From: Candidatus Treponema equifaecale
Lineage (GTDB): Bacteria > Spirochaetota > Spirochaetia > Treponematales > Treponemataceae
Assembly: GCA_018064905.1 (NCBI GenBank)
Contig: JAGHUJ010000006.1
Location: 1 to 50,992, forward strand
DNA length: 50,992 nucleotides
Direction of reading: 5' to 3'
The position numbers and the translations under genes are program-made. This document shows, one piece after another, positions 22,815 through 32,082 of this stretch (its first letter is position 1; every line of letters starts with the position of its first letter). The notes under the pieces are model-generated. The model had not been told where the DNA came from. It made no database searches and saw only the letters and a list, made by a program, of their open reading frames with translations.

Positions 22815-24179
22815 CTATTTACATGCCTCAAAAATGATGTCTGCAACAAATATTGCTGCGAGCACCCATGTAATTACTGGAACATCCTTTGTTCTGCGGG
22901 CTGCAACCTTACAGATAACATAGGAAATGATTCCCCACATGATTCCTTTTGCAATGGAATACGAGAATGGCATTGTCATAATTGCTATGAATGCCGGAAT
23001 TCCTTCTGTTGGATCTGAAAATTTAATATCAACGGCTGCCTTCATCATCAGATATCCTACAAAAATCAAGGCTGGTGCTGTTGCTGCTGAAGGAATAAGG
23101 AAGAACAACTGTGACAGGAACAGTGAAAGTGCAAAAAGAACTGCTGTTACAACTGAGGCCAGACCAGTTCTTGCGCCTGCAGCAACTCCCGATGTTGACT
23201 CAACGAAAGAAGTTACTGTTGAAGTTCCCAATGCCGCACCTGCTACAGTACCGATTGAGTCGGCGAGAAGTGCCTGTTTTGCATTTACAACGCTTCCGTC
23301 TTCTGTAGTGAGGTTTGCCTGATCTGCTACACCAATAAGAGTTCCCAGTGTATCAAAGAAATCTGTAAAGAAGAATGTAAAGAAAATTACAAAGAATTTT
23401 CCGAAAGCCGCTGCTGCAACTTTTCCTGTCACAGGATCTGTAAAGATTCCGGCAAAATCAAAGGCAAAAAGATGTGGAGCAGAAGGTGTTGAGAATGGCT
23501 TGAAGTTTTCTGGAACAACTGTTACGCCAAATGGAATTCCGATCAAAGTTGTAAGAACGATGCCGATAAGAATTGCACCTTTTACATTCATTACATAAAG
23601 AACGATGATTACGATAAGTCCGATTACTGCTACGATGGCAGATTTGTTTGACATTGTGAAGTTAACGAAACCAATCAAGGTTCCTGTATCTGTTCTACAG
23701 ATTCCTGCATTTGCAAGACCGATGATACAGATGAAAAGACCGATACCAACAGAAACAGCTTTTTTAAGACTTTCTGGAATCGACTTGATCATTGCTTCAC
23801 GAACACCACAAAGTGAAAGAAGAATGAATACAATACCTTCAATAAGAACAGCTGTAAGTGCAAGCTGCCATTTGCAGCCCATTCCCAAAACAACTGTATA
23901 AGTGAAAAATGCATTGAGTCCAAGTCCAGGAGCAAGGGCTACAGGAAGATTTGCAAGAAATCCCATTACAAGTGTTGCAATTGCTGCAGAAACAGCAGTG
24001 GCTGTAAATACTCCGCCCCAGGTTGGGAATGTTCCAGCCGGCACATCAATTCCAGCACCAGAAAGGATTCCAGGATTTACTGCAAGAATATAGGCCATTG
24101 CAAGAAAGGTTGTAATGCCACCGATTACCTCTCGGCTCACTGTTGAACCGCGTTCACTAATTTTGAAAAACTTGTCCAT
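22815..24179 (-). CDS. NCS2-family purine permease (AzgA/GhxP-like)
   Basis: A proton-coupled uptake carrier for adenine, guanine or hypoxanthine. At 454 residues with about 12-14 hydrophobic helices it fits the AzgA branch, not the UraA/xanthine branch. The N-terminal FKISERGSTVSREVIGGITTFLAMAYILAVNP and the ALAPGLGLNAFFTYTVVLGMG segment are AzgA hallmarks. TSTVTSFVESTSGVAAGART (about 318-337) belongs to the substrate-binding core. GAGGTG lies before the ATG, 23 bases after hslU, so it is probably the last gene of the long mraZ-hslU block. The exact purine is unknown. Confidence 0.93.
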   Translation of the reverse strand: MDKFFKISERGSTVSREVIGGITTFLAMAYILAVNPGILSGAGIDVPAGTFPTWGGVFTATAVSAAIATLVMGFLANLPVALAPGLGLNAFFTYTVVLGMGCKWQLALTAVLIEGIVFILLSLCGVREAMIKSIPESLKKAVSVGIGLFICIIGLANAGICRTDTGTLIGFVNFTMSNKSAIVAVIGLIVIIVLYVMNVKGAILIGIVLTTLIGIPFGVTVVPENFKPFSTPSAPHLFAFDFAGIFTDPVTGKVAAAAFGKFFVIFFTFFFTDFFDTLGTLIGVADQANLTTEDGSVVNAKQALLADSIGTVAGAALGTSTVTSFVESTSGVAAGARTGLASVVTAVLFALSLFLSQLFFLIPSAATAPALIFVGYLMMKAAVDIKFSDPTEGIPAFIAIMTMPFSYSIAKGIMWGIISYVICKVAARRTKDVPVITWVLAAIFVADIIFEACK

Positions 24180-24202
24180 TTTTCACCTCTTTTTTCTATA
24201 AT

Positions 24203-25672
24203 CTACAAGATATATCTTGAAAGATCCTGATCCTGAACTACACCTGTAAGCTTTTCGTTTACGAATTTTGAATCGATGCTGATTGTTTCACCAGAATGTT
24301 CGTCTGCATCAAAGCTGATGTCTTCAAGCACCTTTTCCATGATTGTATGAAGACGGCGGGCACCAATGTTTTCGCTTCTTGAATTGAGTTCTTCTGCCAG
24401 TTCACTCATTCTGTCAATTGCATCTTCTGTGAACACAATCTTTACGCCTTCTGTTTCAAGCAGAGCTGTGTACTGCTTTGTGAGGGCATTTTTTGGTTCA
24501 AGAAGAATCCGTTTGAATTCGGACTTTGAAAGAGATTCCAGCTCAACCCGTAATGGGAATCGTCCCTGAAGCTCTGGAATCAAATCACTTGGAGCTGCCA
24601 GACTGAAGGCACCTGCTGCAATAAAGAGAATATGTGTAGTATCAACCACGCCCCATTTTGTGTTTACCTTTGAGCCTTCCACGATTGGAAGAATGTCTCT
24701 CTGAACACCTTCGCGGCTTACATGTCCTGAAGAATTTGCATTTTTTGTAGCAATCTTGTCGATTTCATCAATAAAGATGATTCCGCTCTGTTCAACCCTG
24801 TCCTTGGCAATATCAGAAACCTTGTCCGGATCAATCATTGAGTCCAGAACTTCTTCTGTAAGAATTTTTCTTGCTTCACGGACTGTTGTTGTCTTTTTTT
24901 TCTGATTGCGTCCGTTCAAAAGGTTCTGGATTTCCATCATTCCGTTCTGAAGATCATCCATTGAACCGCCTGCAATAATTTCCATGCTTGGAGCCTGTCT
25001 CTGTCTCTTTACTGTAAGTTCAACTTCACGATCTTCAAGTTTTCCTTCACGAAGCATCTGGCGGAATTTTTCTCTTGTGGAATTGTTTTCTGCAGAATCA
25101 GCATTTGCTTTTTCATCTTCGGCCTGTTTTGAAGCCAAAGCCGCATTCTGCTCATCCAAAGATTTTTCATCATCAGATTTTCCACCAAATGAAATTATTT
25201 CAAATGGATTGAAGCCCATTTTGCTTTCTTTTTTTTCTTCTTTTTTACCAGTTCCAGGAAGAAGCAAATCCAGAAGTCTTTCCTCAACCTTTGGTCCGCA
25301 GTCAGAACGCATCTGGTCTTCCATTTCTTTCTTAACATTGTTGAAGCCAACTGCCATCAAATCACGAACCATTGACTCAACATCGCGGCCAACATAGCCT
25401 ACTTCCGTATATTTTGTAGCTTCAACCTTTACAAATGGAGCATTCACAAGCTTTGCAAGACGACGGGCAATTTCTGTCTTACCAACGCCTGTAGGTCCGA
25501 TCATCAGAATATTTTTTGGAGCAACTTCATCACGAATGTCCTCTGCCAGATGAATTCGGCGGATTCTGTTTCTTAAAGCAACTGCCACGGCTTTTTTTGC
25601 CTTTTCCTGTCCGATTATGTATGAATCAAGCTTTTCTACGATTTGTTTTGGTGTCAATCCATCAATAGCCAT
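24203..25672 (-). CDS. hslU: ATP-dependent protease ATPase subunit HslU (ClpY)
   Basis: HslU is the AAA+ unfoldase that feeds the HslV peptidase. It starts with LTPKQIVEKLDSYIIGQEKAKKAVAVALRNR. Walker A is GPTGVGKT (about 59-66), and the pore loop sits in EVGYVGRDVESMVRDL. The variable I-domain spans about 110-260 and is rich in Glu and Lys. Walker B is GIIFIDEIDK, and the sensor-2 arginine lies in SENIGARRLHTIMEKVLEDI. The C-terminal LSRYIL is the tail that docks into HslV. At 489 residues it is slightly longer than the E. coli protein because of the I-domain. It follows hslV by 4 bases. Confidence 0.97.
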   Translation of the reverse strand: MAIDGLTPKQIVEKLDSYIIGQEKAKKAVAVALRNRIRRIHLAEDIRDEVAPKNILMIGPTGVGKTEIARRLAKLVNAPFVKVEATKYTEVGYVGRDVESMVRDLMAVGFNNVKKEMEDQMRSDCGPKVEERLLDLLLPGTGKKEEKKESKMGFNPFEIISFGGKSDDEKSLDEQNAALASKQAEDEKANADSAENNSTREKFRQMLREGKLEDREVELTVKRQRQAPSMEIIAGGSMDDLQNGMMEIQNLLNGRNQKKKTTTVREARKILTEEVLDSMIDPDKVSDIAKDRVEQSGIIFIDEIDKIATKNANSSGHVSREGVQRDILPIVEGSKVNTKWGVVDTTHILFIAAGAFSLAAPSDLIPELQGRFPLRVELESLSKSEFKRILLEPKNALTKQYTALLETEGVKIVFTEDAIDRMSELAEELNSRSENIGARRLHTIMEKVLEDISFDADEHSGETISIDSKFVNEKLTGVVQDQDLSRYIL

Positions 25673-25676
25673 AAAA

Positions 25677-26216
25677 TTAAAGTTCCTCTACTGTGATGTT
25701 GTTGTTTGTGTAGATACAGATGTTTCCCGCAATTTTGAGCGAACGTTCTGCAATTTCTTTTGCTGTAAGCTCGCTGGAATCAAGATATGCCAAAGCTGCT
25801 GAATATGCGTAGTTTCCGCCTGAACCGATTGCAAGCACGTCATTTTCTGGTTCAATTACGTTTCCGTCACCAGAAATGAGAAGGATTTTTGATGCATCTG
25901 CAACAATGAGCATTGCTTCAAGCTTCTGCAGAGAGCGTTCAGTTCTCCACATTTTTGCAAGTTCTACTGCTGCACGAGTCAAATCTCCGTTGAATTCCTT
26001 TATTTTTTCTTCAAATTTATCAAGAAGTGTGAATGCATCTGCAACGCTTCCGGCAAATCCAGTGAGAATCTTTCCGTTGTAAATTTTGCGGACTTTTCTG
26101 GCATTTCCCTTGCAGACTGTATTTCCTAAAGTAACCTGACCATCACCGGCCATTGCAACTTTTCCGTTTCGTTTTACTGCAATAACTGTTGTACTGCGAA
26201 TTTCTACCTTTTCCAT
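25677..26216 (-). CDS. hslV: ATP-dependent protease peptidase subunit HslV (ClpQ)
   Basis: HslV is the proteasome-like threonine peptidase that forms two stacked hexamers and works with HslU. The start [14 protein letters not shown] contains the TT that becomes the mature N-terminal catalytic Thr after propeptide removal. The core [27 protein letters not shown] is diagnostic, and [14 protein letters not shown] lies near 130. The ATG has no Shine-Dalgarno sequence. A possible promoter (26223-26251) would start transcription at the ATG, so a leaderless transcript is possible in addition to readthrough from xerC. Confidence 0.97.
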   Translation of the reverse strand: MEKVEIRSTTVIAVKRNGKVAMAGDGQVTLGNTVCKGNARKVRKIYNGKILTGFAGSVADAFTLLDKFEEKIKEFNGDLTRAAVELAKMWRTERSLQKLEAMLIVADASKILLISGDGNVIEPENDVLAIGSGGNYAYSAALAYLDSSELTAKEIAERSLKIAGNICIYTNNNITVEEL

Positions 26217-26222
26217 ATTTTA

Positions 26223-26251
26223 AATATAATCAATTTTTTTGGAATAAACAA
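26223..26251 (-). promoter_or_regulatory. Possible promoter directly at the hslV start
   Basis: On the minus strand TTGTTT (26246-26251), 17 bases and TATATT (26223-26228). Seven bases later is the A of the hslV ATG. The gap 26217-26304 between xerC and hslV holds nothing else of note. Confidence 0.4.
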
Positions 26252-26304
26252 TTATTTTTTTATGGTTTCAATTGACTCAGCCACCGAGCCATTTCCAATC
26301 TTCT

Positions 26305-27210
26305 TTAGCCTTTGTTTCCGCCGTGGGGATGGGCTTTGTTGTACATTTCTATCATTCGTTCTGTGCTGATGTGGGTGTAGCGCTGGGTTGTGGAAATTGA
26401 AGAATGTCCCAAAAGCTCCTGGACCAGTCTTACATCGGCACCATTGGTGAGCATGGCCGTTGCAAAAGTATGTCTGAAGGCATGTGGTGAAACATGATGC
26501 TTGGTTCCGTCCTTTCCTGAATATTTTGTAAGGATAAAGCTGATTCCACGGACAGAAAGAGCGCTTCCCTTCTGGTTTACAAAAATGTGCGGTTCATTCA
26601 AATTTCCAAAGCGTTTTTTTCTATCTTCCAAATATTCTGACAAAGCTTTTCTGGCATCAGTTTCAAAATAAACCCGTCTGTCCTTGGAACCTTTACCGGT
26701 TACAATTGCTGAAGAATAGTCACTGGTAAGGTCTGATATTTTTAGGGAAGCAATTTCAGAAACACGGCAGCCCGAAGAATACATCATTTCAAAAAGACAT
26801 TTATCCCGGGTGCCCCACAAAAGTTCATTGACTTCAGGCTGGGAACAGAGCTTGTCCACCTCAACACCTGTCATGAACCTTGGGATTTTTTTTGGATTTT
26901 TTACGGTTTTTAGTTCCAGTGCCACATTTTTTTGAAGATGGCCAAAGTTTCTGCAATATGAAAAAAGGCTTCTGACAGAAGAAATGAAGCGGTTTATTGA
27001 AGCTGAACTGCGTTTAAGTTTTGAAAGTTCACCTACACACTGCTTCAAATCCTCCAGCTCCACCAGATTGATTTCTCTGGCTGGACCTATGGTTTTCATA
27101 TTCTTGAACTGGCCCAAATCGTTGCGGCAGGCTGTCACGGTGTTAGGCGAAAGGGGGCGCACAGATTCGATATAAACAAGAAATTCCTCAATAGCCTCAG
27201 AAACTGTCAT
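26305..27210 (-). CDS. xerC: Tyrosine recombinase XerC
   Basis: Xer recombinases resolve chromosome dimers at dif. This 301-residue protein has an N-terminal core-binding domain (about 1-95) and the catalytic domain with R149 (SSGCRVSEIASL), K173 (GKGSKDR), H243 and R246 (HAFRHTFATAM), H269 (ELLGHSSISTTQ) and the nucleophile Y278. All are intact. It follows topA by 3 bases. The assignment as XerC rather than XerD rests on position next to topA and on the XerD-like features of the other copy at 31174, so the two names could be exchanged. Confidence 0.9.
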   Translation of the reverse strand: MTVSEAIEEFLVYIESVRPLSPNTVTACRNDLGQFKNMKTIGPAREINLVELEDLKQCVGELSKLKRSSASINRFISSVRSLFSYCRNFGHLQKNVALELKTVKNPKKIPRFMTGVEVDKLCSQPEVNELLWGTRDKCLFEMMYSSGCRVSEIASLKISDLTSDYSSAIVTGKGSKDRRVYFETDARKALSEYLEDRKKRFGNLNEPHIFVNQKGSALSVRGISFILTKYSGKDGTKHHVSPHAFRHTFATAMLTNGADVRLVQELLGHSSISTTQRYTHISTERMIEMYNKAHPHGGNKG

Positions 27211-27213
27211 GGT

Positions 27214-29397
27214 TTAATTATCGGCAGATTCAGCACCCTCATCAGCACTGTGGAGATAGTCACAGTCCGGGTTGATGCAGCTCTTGTAGTTTCCGTTCTT
27301 TTTGTCGAATTTTTCTACAAGGAACCAGCCGCATTTTGGACAGTACTGATTTTCCAATGGCTTGAAGTGGGAGATAAAATCACAGGTTGGATAATTTGTA
27401 CAGCCGTAGAATGACTTTCCTCTGCCCTTTGATTTTCTTTCAACAATTTCACCGTCACAGCCATCCTTTGGACATTTTGCCAGAGGAATTGATTTTGTGT
27501 TGTGGCACTCAGGGAATCCGGAGCAAGCAAGGAAGAAACCAAAGCGTCCAAGTTTTTTCATCATTGGTTTGCCACATTTTTCACAAATTTTATCTGTTGG
27601 TTCATCAAGGAAGCCCTTAACGCTTTCTACAGAATCTTCAACTTCACCACAACGTTTGATGAACGGGCCGTAAAAGTCGCGGATCATGTCGTTCCAGACC
27701 AGTTTATCTTCTTCAACAGTATCCAGTTTGTTTTCAACTTCTGCCGTGAACTGCTCGTTGATTACATCAGGGAAAGATTCCACCAGAATTTTGCAGATCA
27801 TTTTACCCAAAAGAGTTGGCATGAGCTGCTTGTTGTTTCTTGTGACATAATAGCGGTCAAGAAGTACGGAAATAATCGGAGCATAAGTTGAAGGACGTCC
27901 GATTCCTTTTTCTTCCAATGTTCTTACGATTGAAGCATCTGAATAGCGGGCTGGTCCCTGTGTAAAGTGCTGTTCCGGATAGAACTCATGGCTTGCTTCA
28001 AGAACTTCATCCGGTTTAAGAGAAGGCAAATTTCCAGTAACTTCTTCCTTTGCAGAAAGCACTTTAAGAACGCTGTAAAATCCCTTTTCAACAAGTTTAG
28101 ATGCGCTGGCACGGAACAAAGCTTCTCCTGCCTTGATTTCCACGCTGGTCGTAGCAGATTTTGCATTATTCATCTGGCTGGAAACAAAGCGTTCCCAAAC
28201 AATTGTATAAAGACGAAGCTGGTCGCGGGTAAGATAATCCTTTACATAATCCGGAGTATATTTTGCATAGGTTGGACGAATACATTCATGGGCATCCTGG
28301 GCACCTTTTCCAACAGCATACTGAATTGGCTCTGGTGGAAGCTGATCAGGATGTTCCTTTGAAAGCCATTCACGAACTTCATCCATAGCTGTCTGAGAAA
28401 TACGAACAGAGTCAGTACGCATGTAAGTGATGAGACCTACACGGTTTGTTCCCATCTGAATACCTTCATAAAGCTGCTGTGCAACCTGCATTGTCTTTCT
28501 TGAGGTGAAGCCCAATCTGTTGGCTGCATCCTGCTGCATCTTTGAAGTTGTATAAGGTGCTTTTGGACGAACAGTTTTTTCAGTTACCTTAACGTCAGTA
28601 ACCTTGCATTCAGAATTCTTTATTTCTTCAATAATATCATTTACAGCTTTTTCGCTTTTAAGTTCTGGTGTTTCATTCTTGTATTTTGAAAGCTTAGCCG
28701 TAAATTTTGTCTTTCCTTTCTGAAAATCAGCTTCAAGTGTCCAATATTCTTCTGGAATAAAATCTTCAACTTCCTTTTCACGCTCACAAATCAAGCGAAG
28801 TGCTACTGACTGAACACGACCTGCACTCAAACCGTTCTTTACTTTTTCCCACAAAATTGGTGAAAGGTTGTAGCCTACGAGACGGTCCAAAACACGTCTG
28901 GCCTTCTGAGCATTTACCTTTGCTTCAACAATTTCTCCAGGATTTTTTACGGCTTCTTTAATGGCAACTGGTGTGATTTCATTGAAAACGATTCGCTTGA
29001 TGTCAGCACTTGTCTTTTCTTTGAGCACATTGTTCAAATGCCAGGCAATTGCTTCTCCTTCGCGGTCATTATCGGATGCCAGCAATACATGGTCTGATTT
29101 TTTTGCGTCTTTCTGAAGTTCCTTTAAAAGCTTGGCACGACCACGAACCGTAATGTATTCAGGCTGGAAATTATCTTCAATGTTGATTGCCATTCGTGAC
29201 TTTGGAAGGTCAATCAGATGTCCCATTGAAGCTTTTACCGTATAGCCAGGACCAAGATATTTTTCGATTGTGGTGGCCTTTGCAGGAGACTCTACGATTA
29301 CCAGAGTCTGTTCCTTTGCCTTTTTCTGAGCAGGCTTTTTTGCGCTAGTTTTTTTTGCAGTTTTCTTTTCAGCTGTAGTTTCTTTAGCCTTAGCCAT
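27214..29397 (-). CDS. topA: DNA topoisomerase I
   Basis: TopA relaxes negative supercoils by single-strand passage. The TOPRIM domain has VIVESPAKATTIEKYLG near residue 30 and LASDNDREGEAIAWHL (metal-binding acidic residues). The active tyrosine is in TYMRTDSVRIS. The C-terminus has three four-Cys zinc modules (starting CEKCGKPM, CPKDGCDG and CPKCGWFL). The N-terminus has an extra Lys/Ala-rich stretch of about 25 residues. An in-frame GTG at 29409 exists, but ATG at 29397 has GGAG 7 bases upstream and is preferred (727 residues). The gene sits between dprA and xerC. Confidence 0.97.
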   Translation of the reverse strand: MAKAKETTAEKKTAKKTSAKKPAQKKAKEQTLVIVESPAKATTIEKYLGPGYTVKASMGHLIDLPKSRMAINIEDNFQPEYITVRGRAKLLKELQKDAKKSDHVLLASDNDREGEAIAWHLNNVLKEKTSADIKRIVFNEITPVAIKEAVKNPGEIVEAKVNAQKARRVLDRLVGYNLSPILWEKVKNGLSAGRVQSVALRLICEREKEVEDFIPEEYWTLEADFQKGKTKFTAKLSKYKNETPELKSEKAVNDIIEEIKNSECKVTDVKVTEKTVRPKAPYTTSKMQQDAANRLGFTSRKTMQVAQQLYEGIQMGTNRVGLITYMRTDSVRISQTAMDEVREWLSKEHPDQLPPEPIQYAVGKGAQDAHECIRPTYAKYTPDYVKDYLTRDQLRLYTIVWERFVSSQMNNAKSATTSVEIKAGEALFRASASKLVEKGFYSVLKVLSAKEEVTGNLPSLKPDEVLEASHEFYPEQHFTQGPARYSDASIVRTLEEKGIGRPSTYAPIISVLLDRYYVTRNNKQLMPTLLGKMICKILVESFPDVINEQFTAEVENKLDTVEEDKLVWNDMIRDFYGPFIKRCGEVEDSVESVKGFLDEPTDKICEKCGKPMMKKLGRFGFFLACSGFPECHNTKSIPLAKCPKDGCDGEIVERKSKGRGKSFYGCTNYPTCDFISHFKPLENQYCPKCGWFLVEKFDKKNGNYKSCINPDCDYLHSADEGAESADN

Positions 29398-29425
29398 GTT
29401 TTTCTCCACTTTATTAAAACCAGTT

Positions 29426-30415
29426 TCAGAAGTCGAACAAGCCCACAGTTTCTCTTGGAGCTATTACCGCTTCCTTGAATTCACCGTAGCTTGAAATCAC
29501 CATAGCTCCGTCTTGAACGAATGCTTTTGGTGAGTTATTCAATTTATATTCTACTTTCTTTCCTTGTTCAAGTTCTTTTCTTAATTGTAATTCTGAAAAT
29601 TGACTTATTGCAATACCTTCTGGCGAAAAACATTGTATATGGAAGAAAATGTTTCGATTATAGTCCAGAACCAGGCCTGCAGTTATCATTGCACCGCTTC
29701 CTGGTGGAGCTTGAATCACAACAGTGTCTGCTGAAAGGGCTGCAACAATTCTGTTTCTCTGAACATATCTGAAGGCCTGTGCAGGGGTTCCGGGAAGATA
29801 TTCAGAAAGCAGAAGTCCACCCTTCTCCAGAATTTTTGCCGCCAGTTTTTTATGTGCGGAAGGTGTGATTATGTCGATTCCAGAAGGAAGGACTGCAACT
29901 GTGGATGGATTTTCTGATTTTAGCGCTCCACCGTGAGCAAATCCGTCTATTCCGTAGGCAAGTCCGCTGACAATACAGCAACCGTCATCGCAGGCTTCCT
30001 TAGAAAAAGTTTCAGCAGCCTTCTTGCCATTCGCTCCACAACGGCGTGTCCCCACCACGGAAATACACTTTTTTTGAAGCACTTCCAAATTTCCCCGGTA
30101 AAAAAGCATAAATGGCGGATCCTTCATTTCTCTGAGCATTGCCGGAAAATCAGAAAAATCAAGACAGGTGTATTTTATTCCGAAGCGTGGCAAAAGCTGA
30201 AAAGCAAGTTCCGCATTTTTTCTGATTTCTGTCGGATTGAAGCTGACTTTTTTTAGCGGACGCTGTACCAGAAGTGAAATTTCATCCAGAGTCATCTGAT
30301 CCAGATGCCGTTCATCCTTTAAAAGAATAAGCTTTTCTCTGGCAGACAAAAAAGAAGCGCCTGAGAGTTTCAGACGCTTTAACAAATCGTTGTTTTGTAT
30401 TTCTATATTGTTCAA
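29426..30415 (-). CDS. dprA: DNA-processing protein DprA/Smf
   Basis: DprA binds single-stranded DNA and loads RecA during transformation. The Rossmann-like core is clear: KKCISVVGTRRCGANGKKAA, IVSGLAYGIDGFAHGGAL, VAVLPSGIDIITP and LLSEYLPGTPAQAFRYVQRNRIVAALS. After the core only about 50 residues follow, with no clear C-terminal winged helix. The start appears to be TTG at 30415, 9 bases after GAGG, since no ATG lies in the right region. Natural transformation is not known in treponemes to my knowledge. A recombination role together with RecA and Xer is possible. Confidence 0.93.
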   Translation of the reverse strand: MNNIEIQNNDLLKRLKLSGASFLSAREKLILLKDERHLDQMTLDEISLLVQRPLKKVSFNPTEIRKNAELAFQLLPRFGIKYTCLDFSDFPAMLREMKDPPFMLFYRGNLEVLQKKCISVVGTRRCGANGKKAAETFSKEACDDGCCIVSGLAYGIDGFAHGGALKSENPSTVAVLPSGIDIITPSAHKKLAAKILEKGGLLLSEYLPGTPAQAFRYVQRNRIVAALSADTVVIQAPPGSGAMITAGLVLDYNRNIFFHIQCFSPEGIAISQFSELQLRKELEQGKKVEYKLNNSPKAFVQDGAMVISSYGEFKEAVIAPRETVGLFDF

Positions 30416-30441
30416 GCTGAGTAACCTCAGAATAAAAATAA

Positions 30442-31170
30442 TTATTTTGAGTACGCAGCGTCAAGAACAATTTTTTTATTTGCAAGGGCTTCCTGCTTTT
30501 TCTGCTCATTTTTTGTGATTGAAGTGATTTTGTCGTAGAGGCTTGCGGCATTGTCATATTTTCCTTCAACATAATAGGCTCTGGCAAGTACAAACATTGC
30601 GTCTATATTTTTTGTATCAAATGAAAGAAGCTTTTCAAGATGTGGAATTGCCTTTTCGCACTGATCCAATTCAAACACATAGAGAATGCCAAGTGCGTAT
30701 AAAGCCCGGCCGTATTTTGGCTCATACTCAATTGCCCTAAGATATGCATCTTCTGAAAGCTTGTAGTAGTTGTATTTTTCTGTGGAAGTACCTGTGGCAT
30801 TGTAATCAAGGCTGGTCTTTGCCATATAGCCTGCACAAAGTCCCACATAGTAGTAAAGGTTCTGATTTGTAGGATAGAACTGAATTGCCATCTGGAAATT
30901 TTTGAGGGCTTCTCCGTACATTTTTGCATCAAGATAGCGAACGGCAAGCATTTTGTACCAGATTCCGGTCTGGGCATCTGCCAGCTGAATGTCCGCAACT
31001 CTGTTCTGATAGCGGGCAATGGCATCCTTAAGCTCAACTTCAGTTGTAGGAGATTTTACGCCTTCCTCCAGCTTCTGCATACGCTGAATTGTTTTGTTGG
31101 ATTTTGTACATCCGCACAATGTAAGAACTGCAAGACAAACACCAGCAAAGGCTCTGTGTTTTTTGTTCAT
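30442..31170 (-). CDS. TPR lipoprotein, function unknown
   Basis: A lipoprotein signal ends in TLCGC with the lipidated Cys near residue 21. The remaining 220 residues form about five TPR units, with cores such as MYGEALKNFQMAIQFYPTNQ, YLRAIEYEPKYGRALYALGI and AIPHLEKLLSFDTKNIDAMF. No catalytic motif. Its ribosome site (AGGAG) lies in the last codons of xerD, whose stop is 3 bases before the ATG, so the two are coupled. Its place in the division operon suggests an envelope scaffold role, which is inference. Confidence 0.8.
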   Translation of the reverse strand: MNKKHRAFAGVCLAVLTLCGCTKSNKTIQRMQKLEEGVKSPTTEVELKDAIARYQNRVADIQLADAQTGIWYKMLAVRYLDAKMYGEALKNFQMAIQFYPTNQNLYYYVGLCAGYMAKTSLDYNATGTSTEKYNYYKLSEDAYLRAIEYEPKYGRALYALGILYVFELDQCEKAIPHLEKLLSFDTKNIDAMFVLARAYYVEGKYDNAASLYDKITSITKNEQKKQEALANKKIVLDAAYSK

Positions 31171-31173
31171 AGT

Positions 31174-32079
31174 TTAATCTCCTTCTTTTGTAACGTGTCC
31201 AGGGAAATACTGCTGGTGGCCTTCTCTGAGCTGGCTGTCATCTACGTGGGTGTAAATTGTTGTGGTTGCCAGGTCAGAATGCCCCAGAAGCTCCTGCACG
31301 GAACGCAGATCCATTCCGCCTGCAAGCAAGTGGGTTGCAAAGGAATGCCTTAGGGTATGGATTTTTGAAGTTACTCCGCTTAAGCTTTCAAGCTTCTGAA
31401 AATTCTTCCAGATGCCCTTTCTGCTCAATGGATTTCCGCTGTAGTTCACAAAAACTTCAGGAACTACCTTGTCATTTACTAAATTGGGGCGAACATTGGA
31501 AAGATAGTTTTCAAGCCAGCTTTTTGCAGACTCTCCAAAGGGAACCATTCTTTCCTTGTCACCCTTTCCATGAACGATTAAAAGCCGTTCATTCAGATGT
31601 AAATTTTCAATTTTTAACCCCGCAGCCTCACTGATTCGAAGACCACAGGAGTAAATAAGCTCAAACAAGGCTCTGTCCCGGACTCCCAAGGGAGTTGAAA
31701 CATCGATTACCGAAAGGAGCTTTTCAACTTCATCAATTGAGAGAACCTTTGGCAATGCCCTGCTGGCTTTTGGCCGTTCAAGAAGAGCAGCCACATTTTC
31801 CTGCCACAAATTTGTACGCACCAGGTAGGAGCCAAGTGAACGCAAAGCAGAAATGTCCTTGGCAATCGTCAGATCATCCACCTTCATTTCCTTTTTGCGC
31901 CAGGAAAAATAATATATCAGCTCCTTTGATGTGACATTGGCAAGCTTTATCTGTTCATTCTGCAACCAATAGAGAAAAGTTTTTACGCTTTCCTCATAGG
32001 TTGAGGCAGAATTCTCTGAAAGCCTTTCCACAGTCACCAGGTCGCTGTGAAATCTTGCAAGTAAGATTTCAATCGTCAT
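31174..32079 (-). CDS. xerD: Tyrosine recombinase XerD
   Basis: The second Xer recombinase of the window, also 301 residues. Catalytic residues are R148 (SCGLRISEAAGL), K172 (HGKGDKER), H241 and R244 (HTLRHSFATHLL), H267 (ELLGHSDLATT) and Y276. XerC-XerD heterotetramers act at dif during division under FtsK control. The ATG is 3 bases after the ftsZ stop and lacks a ribosome site, so translation is probably coupled to ftsZ. The motif GLRISEA and the LLAGGMDLRSVQ helix are close to XerD-type proteins. XerC and XerD could be swapped. Confidence 0.9.
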   Translation of the reverse strand: MTIEILLARFHSDLVTVERLSENSASTYEESVKTFLYWLQNEQIKLANVTSKELIYYFSWRKKEMKVDDLTIAKDISALRSLGSYLVRTNLWQENVAALLERPKASRALPKVLSIDEVEKLLSVIDVSTPLGVRDRALFELIYSCGLRISEAAGLKIENLHLNERLLIVHGKGDKERMVPFGESAKSWLENYLSNVRPNLVNDKVVPEVFVNYSGNPLSRKGIWKNFQKLESLSGVTSKIHTLRHSFATHLLAGGMDLRSVQELLGHSDLATTTIYTHVDDSQLREGHQQYFPGHVTKEGD

Positions 32080-32082
32080 TTT